From Pyronema omphalodes (Eukaryota > Ascomycota > Pezizomycetes > Pezizales > Pyronemataceae), in assembly GCA_024516155.1 (NCBI GenBank), contig JAJJXM010000016.1:62001-126000 (forward strand): 64,000 nucleotides of DNA. The letters are read 5' to 3'. The position numbers and the translations under genes were made by a program. Below are positions 57,476-64,000 of this stretch, piece by piece (positions within the stretch are counted from its first letter, which is position 1; each line of letters starts with the position of its first letter). The notes under the pieces are model-generated. The model saw only the letters and a program-made list of their open reading frames with translations. It did no database searches and was not told where the DNA came from.

Positions 57476-59080
57476 TTTTGAGAAACGCAGTGGACGGCTT
57501 TTGTTGTTGAGGATGAGCGGTGATGGTGGATAGTGAGGATGTGGAAGATATTGAAGATGAAGATATGCTGGGATACCGTGATATTATGATGAGGAGATGT
57601 CATGTTGTAACTTGTAAGAAAGGGCGTTTTGGTTAATGATAAGGATTACGTTATATCCAGGTTCTCGTATTTTGTTGTGTTTTTTGTATTCGTGATTTTC
57701 GAATGCTGTATAATTGATAACCGACCATGGACTGCTGACTCGGGCCCGTCTCATCAGCAGAGGGATATTAATGATATTTAAATAAGCTTTGTTCCCCAGC
57801 GCCCAGACAAATCAACCGGTTATGCCAACACAGCTAGAGATAGGTAGAGATATGTAGAGATATCACATCGGCATGTCCGAATATGCAGAATATCGTACCG
57901 ATCGTTATCGTTATCGATAAAAAATCGCAAGGACCACAGTCGGAGTGTCCGATTTGTCGGTTGAGCACAAAGCACGGCCTGTGATTTATGGGTTGGATAT
58001 GGGATGGGATGGAATGAGGTGATATTGAATGGGATTGGATGGGAGGAGATGGGATGTGATGAGCTGCGTATAGATATACATATGCGACGTAACAATGATT
58101 CGGAGTCCCCGAGTAGAGTGACCCGGTGCTGGATGATCAGGTAAAGTGGTATATACATAGGGCTGAGAAAACCTAACTGCGTTGTGATGTAGTTTGTGTC
58201 GGTATGCCCGAGTTTGGATATTGGGTCGGTATTATGAGCTCGGCATAGAGCTGGTAAGTCGTAAGGCTTAAGGCGCAAGCCATACGGGAGTTGATAATCG
58301 ATGCGTTGTGATGTAGGTTGTGTCGGTATGCCCGAGCCTGGATGCTGGGGCCCCGCAGTCCAACGGCATCGGCCCCGCAATATCGGTCCCGCCGCACCGT
58401 AGTATCGGCATCGCCGCATTGGCCCTGTAAAACCGGAGAACTGGATACACCACCGGCCCCACAAAATCTTAGAACTGGGTACGGGAACGAGAACGGACAC
58501 GATAATGGGAACGGACATCGGAATGAGAATGGGAATGGGAATCGGAAGGGAATGTAGATCTTAGATACACCCTGATTCTTGGCATATGTATAAACACATA
58601 TACATGTATAGTACGCCTTCAATGTAAACTTTGAAATGACATCGGATATAGTGTATAGGATGTATGTGATGTATATATATGACATATATGATAAAGCATA
58701 TGGTGTACATGATAAAACACATGGCATTATTAGTTAATAATTAACAATACGGTGATATTAGGATGTTTATCGCACGTAGTATAATTGCCTGGGTCTGGAG
58801 TTTGTAGTAATTCGGAGTTCAGTAGGATGTAATTCTGCATTGTCGAACACCTTGGATGAACAACTATTTATTTTTGTGGATTCTGGCTCAGAGTTGTTAT
58901 ACTGGATGCGAGATACTACAGAGCTTTTCCCTTATGTTTGATGTAATATATCATCACAGATATATATTGTCAATTTTCATAATAGCCATAAAAGTACCAT
59001 CCGTTTTGATTCATCATTAATGTTTCATAAATTTATAATCCTATGCAATAGAACTGCTGCCTTTTTGGTTCGATATTCTA
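57476..59080. other. gene-free, with GATGG/GAATGG low complexity and a local duplication
   Basis: GCGTTGTGATGTAG(T/G)TTGTGTCGGTATGCCCGAG-type sequence occurs at about 58180-58215 and again at 58301-58336, a 121-bp displacement. Degenerate GGGATGGAAT and GGGAATGAGAAT tracts lie at 57995-58065 and 58475-58555. A 232-codon minus frame over these is a low-complexity artefact. Confidence 0.45.
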
Positions 59081-59084
59081 AATA

Positions 59085-59615
59085 TTAAGATACAACACTG
59101 ATCAAACTTGATCCGCAATCTTCTTTAGAAAGTTCAATCCGCAGTACTTTTTTCAGCTCAATTCTAGCCCTGTGGGTGGCTTCGGCGATATCCAGACTAC
59201 CCATCAGCATTTCTTCGCAAAACAATCCGCCTCTCTTGTCGTACAGCCGGGGGCCCGTAGAACATTCCAACGACCAACCGGAGACTTTCAAACTACCGTC
59301 TTTCAGCTAAGCAGGCTATTTACCTCAAACCGTAGTGGTGGATGCCGGAGCGTCGATTATTGACTATCTCAACATTAATACCACAGTTTCACCATTTAAG
59401 ATACCAGCTAGGACTTCGATACCTAGTCTCGTAGCTCGCCTCCTAAAACACCCTCGCCATAGCGTGATGGTACATGGAAATCTAGAACCACCAACGACCG
59501 TAAGGGATTGTAGTATACACATTTCAGCTGAAGAGAAGACTGAAGTTGAAAACCTAGAGCATGATGCTACTCGCTCGGTTTTACTAGTCTCCTCGTCTAA
59601 AATCACCCTATGCAC
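59085..59615 (-). pseudogene. possible decayed gene of unknown function
   Basis: Two minus frames (59364-59615 and 59085-59291) read like protein: the second contains LECSTGPRLYDKRGGLFCEE and then EATHRARIELKKVLRIELSKED, with codon use unlike random AT-rich DNA. A GTAAAT donor and a TAG acceptor (about 59294-59324) could join one upstream frame to it, but a frame break upstream remains. I do not recognise the family. Confidence 0.3.
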
Positions 59616-62600
59616 TCGAAATGCACCGGCCCAGAATATGATACATATATACCCTTACTAATCGAGAATTTTCCAGCTCAATATGCTCGCCGAATACAGA
59701 GCAGATTAGTAGCTGCAGTATTTGCAGTGCCTTCGACATCTCCAGCTGAAAATGTAAGACACTAGCTTTGGATATCCGACGGTAGGTATCACCGGAACCA
59801 AAGATCTGGAAACTAAATAATTGGTGGTCGATATAAGAATCGCCTTTTGGGTAAGTTGTGGCTAATAGGGGATTGAATTTTGGACTAATGATAATATTAG
59901 TAACCCACTGTGGCTTGACTTTCAGCTTGATGTTGGAGAAGCTAGCAAATAAAAGTTTGATAAACAATACGTTGAGGTTTGAACTAAGTACCTGGTGCTT
60001 AAGCGAAGCTATGAGAGAATTTATAACTTTGAAGTGTAACTTTTTGACAATGCCGTCGAAGAAAATCTGTTTCTTCAAAGCTAAACGAATTCGACAAATA
60101 CGTCCGCCCTTGTAATGCCGGGATAAAGAGATTTTGTGGCTAGAAATTCTCCATATATTCTAATATAATATTCCACGAATCTCGTCAGGACTCAGGAGGG
60201 GGCTCAGTTAGTTGTTTGAATAATTACCATGATTTCGATGATATCTAAGCATTGAATGTCAGACGAAATATCTTTATTGTGGAATGCGGGTTAATGTAGC
60301 CGTAAGTAAAACACAAAACTTTCGGTACAGTTCGAAATTCGATTGGTGAAAAAAGAATCAATATTGGTGAAAATATTAATACCCATTGTGGATATTTTCT
60401 TTTGTTTTGTTTTTAGTCCTTCTTCGAAATGCCTCATCATAGCACTCTTTGATACTATCTTGTACTTCGGACGGCGGACACATTGTGTACAAGTTTGATC
60501 GTATCGGGAGTAACTACCTCACCAAGTTAAAAAGCTTTACATGAATCTACATAGAGCATATGTGCTTAAGTGACTCCGTGAACCAAGATTACTGGGATGG
60601 AAACGGTCAATTTGTAGCAAAGTTCAACATCATTTCTTTGAGAACCCCACAGTGTGTAGAGTTGAGATGGAAAAAATAGATGAAACTTGCGACACAATCG
60701 AATACGGTAGCAAAAGAGCATTATCAGCTAACTAATTTTACTCTAGAGATTTCTGCCATAAGGTTGCGATTCATAGCTTTAGCTGCATCTCTCACTTCCA
60801 TTCAACTTTCGATCTCCTGCCAGCTCCCGAGTTCTGATGGCTGCTAGCGTCAACTGTTTCAATCTTAAGTTCCCAGATGGAATCTCCATCCACCTTGAAT
60901 CGGACTTAAGATTTAGCAGCATTTGAGCTCTATGTAGCTATCGGGAGTGCCCACTGAGCATTCTAGAACTATCGTTAGCGGTCACTTAGGAAAATTCTCG
61001 AGATATCTCCAAAGCCAATTATCGCCGACACTGGCATTAGCATGAAAATAATCAAAATACTATATATGGTTCCAGATCAATGAGAGTTTCTGGCCAAGCT
61101 GTATGATCTTTTTTACAAGATACTATAACGATTGATAGGAGGGCTAAATATCACCGTAAACACCGCTGTAGAAAGATAAGCTGCTATGGAAATTTATTCT
61201 ACGGTAATGCTTTCCTAAGGCTAGCATGACGTCAATCGGGAATGCCGGAAAGGTCGTTTTCGCTCCGTAGTGTAAGGCGGGAACGAAGCTGTCTTCAGTG
61301 ACAGGGTTGCGAGCCGCGAATTAATAGCCTGGTGCCTGGGCAGCAGGGATAAAGATGGGAGGTAAAGGCCGAAGGGAACGATAGATGACAGCTCTGACGA
61401 TGACGACAGTTCATCGAATCTCGACGTAAACCTAGATGTCGACAGTGGCTTATGTCTATGATATCTAGTGTGATCTTCAGCTGGATATGGCATTAATCAG
61501 CTGCGATGAAGTTGAATTCTTGCAACGTGCCAGCCTAGTAAATAAGTCTAGAACCTGTGATAAAGATTCTTTTCGATAGAACTCTAGCGAAAGTTTTATA
61601 TATATACATGTGTCATACAGGTAACCAGGTTATGGTAGCATGGGAACATTGACCAGACCGTCTCGGGAACCCGTATGTCTTTATCTTTTCTTGAGAAACT
61701 CTGGGCGATGTCTAGGCGATATTTAATTGGAGTATAGACGCCATATCTCCATACTCTAATTCTCGCCGAGACGCACCATGTGGCCAGCCTTCTTTGGGAA
61801 ATTTTTTCCCGGCCGTTTGTGGCGTCCGTGCGCTGGTGTTGGTTGCCTTACATATGTGGCGCCAAAAAACTGAAAGGAAACTAAAAAAGACGTTGACGGG
61901 GTTGAAAGTCCGGTTGTGCCGAGAGATCGGGCAAGCGAAAGTGTCATACCCCTGGTCAAGCGGCTAACTATTAACGCGTTGCGATGCGCTCCACTGTTGC
62001 GTCGCTTAGGATGAGTTCATCCGATGCGACGCGTCAACTTGCTTTGACATTTTACGCGCAGAGATGTTGTCTTTTTGAAAATGTAAAAAAGAAGTTGATA
62101 ATTATCAAAATTCAATCAATTATGTCTTATTTGAATAAGTTATTGGTTTTTTTCTATGGCTAATACAGTGTTTCTATAATTAGTTGCTTCAGTATCTAAT
62201 GGGTGATACACTGTGATTGACATCATGCGGAATCACCCGCGACACATTGCTGACTAACCCTATCCCATGGGTCTATTATTTTCATAGTCTAGATCAACTA
62301 TTATATCCGATTCTACAATCTCTGGCTATGAAAAGAAATCTGGCGAAGTGGCAAAGCTTTGAGAACAGGACACACACGCGATTCAGATAAACGCAATAAG
62401 TCAAGTTTATTGAAATCATAGTATCAATATCATCATAGTGTAACTATTGCGCATAACACAGATAAGAAACAAAGTGTTGCCAAGAAATAGAACAAAAAAC
62501 AAAACAATAAAAAACACAACACAACAAGAGCCGAACCATGTGCGCTACGAGAAATGCTTGATACAAATGACAAAGCAAAACAGATCACACCCAAAGAAAA

Positions 62601-62687
62601 TCATCATAAGGCCGTTAAACGCAAAAAACAACCCCTTAAATAGCCCGAATAACGGCATTCAAACCCCCCGTGATAAGTTATGATCAC
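59616..62687. other. gene-free, AT-rich
   Basis: Frames of up to 156 codons on the minus strand (59608-60078) lack domain motifs and splice context. An imperfect inverted repeat built on ACGCGTTGCGATGCG and GATGCGACGCGT lies at about 61976-62033. The last 300 bp are the 3' flank of the minus-strand gene that ends at 62688. Confidence 0.35.
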
Positions 62688-64000
62688 TTAGATAACCCTC
62701 TTGAAGAAAGCCTCAATATCATCGACCTTTCTCTTCTTTCCCTCAGCCGATTTACTGGATTCTCCATAAACTTTATCACCATCATACAGTCTCTTGAGTG
62801 GCAACTTTCCTTGTCTCGGTTGATCTCTGTTCCAAGCTGGTACCTTGAACCCACGAGAATTCCAGAACCGAGCATGTTGAGCCTCGGAGTCCGTCATAGT
62901 GGGCTTCAATGACAACTGCGGGCAGCGGTCTACTCTACCTTCGCCACCGAATGGTTTCTGGATGATATCGAGCAAATGAATGGCAAGCGCTTCAAGTTGC
63001 TCTTCGGAAAGCTCGGGAGACACAGGGCCTTCGTTGGTCTCTGAAAGATCTTCGGTGCTGTTGTTGACATCGCTGACATTAGGTGTGTACTTTGATAACT
63101 CCCTGCTGACGTTTTGAAGATCCGCATCTTCAGAGAGATCGAAGAACTGTGCATAAGGAGCAAAAGTTTGAAGATATGCGTGTGCAAGATTGTCGTGAGT
63201 GGAGCAGAAGAGAAGAACCTTAACACACTTTGAGGCAAAGCGGGTATGCTCAATATATTCTTCGATAGGTCGCTTATGCCGGCGTTTTTGTACGACGTGG
63301 AATAGCATCAATGCAAGGGAGTTGAAAGTTTGGTTACTAGTTAGGTTAGTGGATGCCTTTCGAAGAAGGGTAAGACAGCGCGACATTGAGACATACATTA
63401 TCATCCAGCATCTTTTAAACAATCCTTGTTCGTCGTACAAGCATCCAACGATACGTGCAACGTTTTCAGCAGCTTGGATGCAGACGCCCATGTAATGTAT
63501 GGCTTCTTGCTTGGTACCACCATGTTCTTTCTCATCCCAAACCTCACCTTTTGGCTTGAGGACGAGGGCTGTAAGGATTCGCCGGGTGAGAAGCATAGTT
63601 GCGCCGAGGAAGGTAAGGTGGATTAACATGATTGAACGGCGCGATCCCTGGTCGGTGTTCTCATCGAGAACTGTTCCGAATCTCATGTATTTCGGCAATT
63701 CGCGATGCCATTTCTCCAATTTGGCCATGTTCTCATCAATCAACTTGATGCTAACCTGGTCTGCTGCATAAACGTTTCGGACAATATCGGTCGCGATGAA
63801 TCCAATCTTTCCTAGCTCCGACTGCATGACGTCAACGTCAACGACCATGGGCTTTGGTGCACGGTTTCCATCTTCAACGATGTCAGTGGCTACGCTAGTG
63901 TTAAGGTCCTCCTGTTAAAATCGTTAGTCTTCCGTGATTTAGTAAAAGATAGGGCCCGATTGAAGCTTACAATTGAATCAGGAGTAGCGTTATGGTCTGC
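62688..64000 (-). CDS. fungal-specific transcription factor (C-terminal part, cut by window edge)
   Basis: A partial gene; the N terminus lies beyond 64000. Three exons are visible: 63971-64000 (partial), 63397-63911 and 62688-63336. The frame ADHNATPDSI then EDLNTSVATDIVEDG joins through a GTAAGC donor and an AACAG acceptor. It contains VRNVYAADQVSIKLIDENMA, LEKWHRELPKYMRFG, a hydrophobic MLIHLTFLGATMLLTRR helix and GLFKRCWMII, the order seen in the fungal_trans middle-homology domain. The last 130 residues are acidic or charged, with a basic cluster GKKRKVDD that could be a nuclear signal. The 60-nt intron at 63337-63396 (GTATGT donor, CTAAC branch, TAG acceptor) is a multiple of three without a stop, so it can be mistaken for coding sequence. 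The DNA-binding domain, expected to be Zn2Cys6, is outside the window. Confidence 0.85.

Noticed and set aside
57820..58518. 232-codon minus ORF
   Set aside because: Runs across GATGG and GAATGG low-complexity DNA and a local duplication; no family resemblance.
1..64000. CRISPR array or bacterial mobile system
   Set aside because: Tandem repeats here have no unique spacers, and the gene structure is eukaryotic with spliceosomal introns.
1..64000. Secondary-metabolite gene cluster around the regulators
   Set aside because: No polyketide synthase, NRPS, terpene synthase or clustered tailoring enzymes are present; regulators stand alone in repeats.

Overview
The window looks like nuclear DNA of a filamentous ascomycete (Pezizomycotina). 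The reasons are genes with short introns (mostly 43-150 nt) with GTA/GTG donors and CTAAC or CTGAT branch points, three Zn2Cys6-type regulators, a fungal NACHT_N-NACHT-ankyrin receptor, a fungal rhodopsin-domain membrane protein, and Tad-like LINE, Ty3/gypsy and DNA-transposon fossils full of stop codons. The fossils are consistent with repeat-induced point mutation, although I could not compute a RIP index. Only about ten supportable genes occupy 64 kb, so this is a repeat-rich, gene-poor region. I cannot name the genus.

Layout. 1-9.6 kb is almost gene-free: a 275-bp tandem array (1511-2285), a 583-bp inverted-repeat element with a 5-bp target duplication (3113-3695), a broken membrane-protein relic (3895-4430) and a decayed gypsy element containing LINE sequence (6251-8350). 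9644-11575 (-) encodes a mitochondrial PPR-like protein resembling Aep2/Atp13. 14011-15363 (+) is S-adenosylmethionine synthetase (4 exons, 387 aa). 15.4-21.4 kb holds LINE fossils, 11-bp minisatellites, a pogo-like MITE and a SINE-like retroposon. 21387-23917 (-) is a long-chain acyl-CoA synthetase ending in the peroxisomal signal AKL. Divergent from it, 24921-28353 (+) encodes TEL2. These two genes lie between inverted copies of a roughly 600-bp repeat (20.2 and 28.5 kb).

29879-33602 (-) is an NLR-type receptor whose P-loop sits on a 25-nt exon and whose ankyrin part is out of frame by one base in an A7 run. 34214-35130 is a non-autonomous hAT-type element with a perfect 8-bp duplication. 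39355-40402 (+) is a seven-helix rhodopsin-domain protein, and 41565-about 42410 (-) a small Cys-rich protein. 45674-46634 is a complete SINE-like insertion with a 13-bp duplication and about 48 AAATC units, next to a 9-bp satellite. 48920-50800 (-) and 54713-57475 (+) are Zn2Cys6 regulators; 62688-64000 (-) is a third regulator cut by the window edge.

The genes do not form an evident pathway or cluster. They are housekeeping or regulatory genes isolated in repeats. The most distinctive signals are structural: a SINE-like family with an AAATC tail, two tiny target-duplicated retro-insertions (36 and 50 bp), the hAT and other inverted-repeat elements, and the NLR exon architecture.
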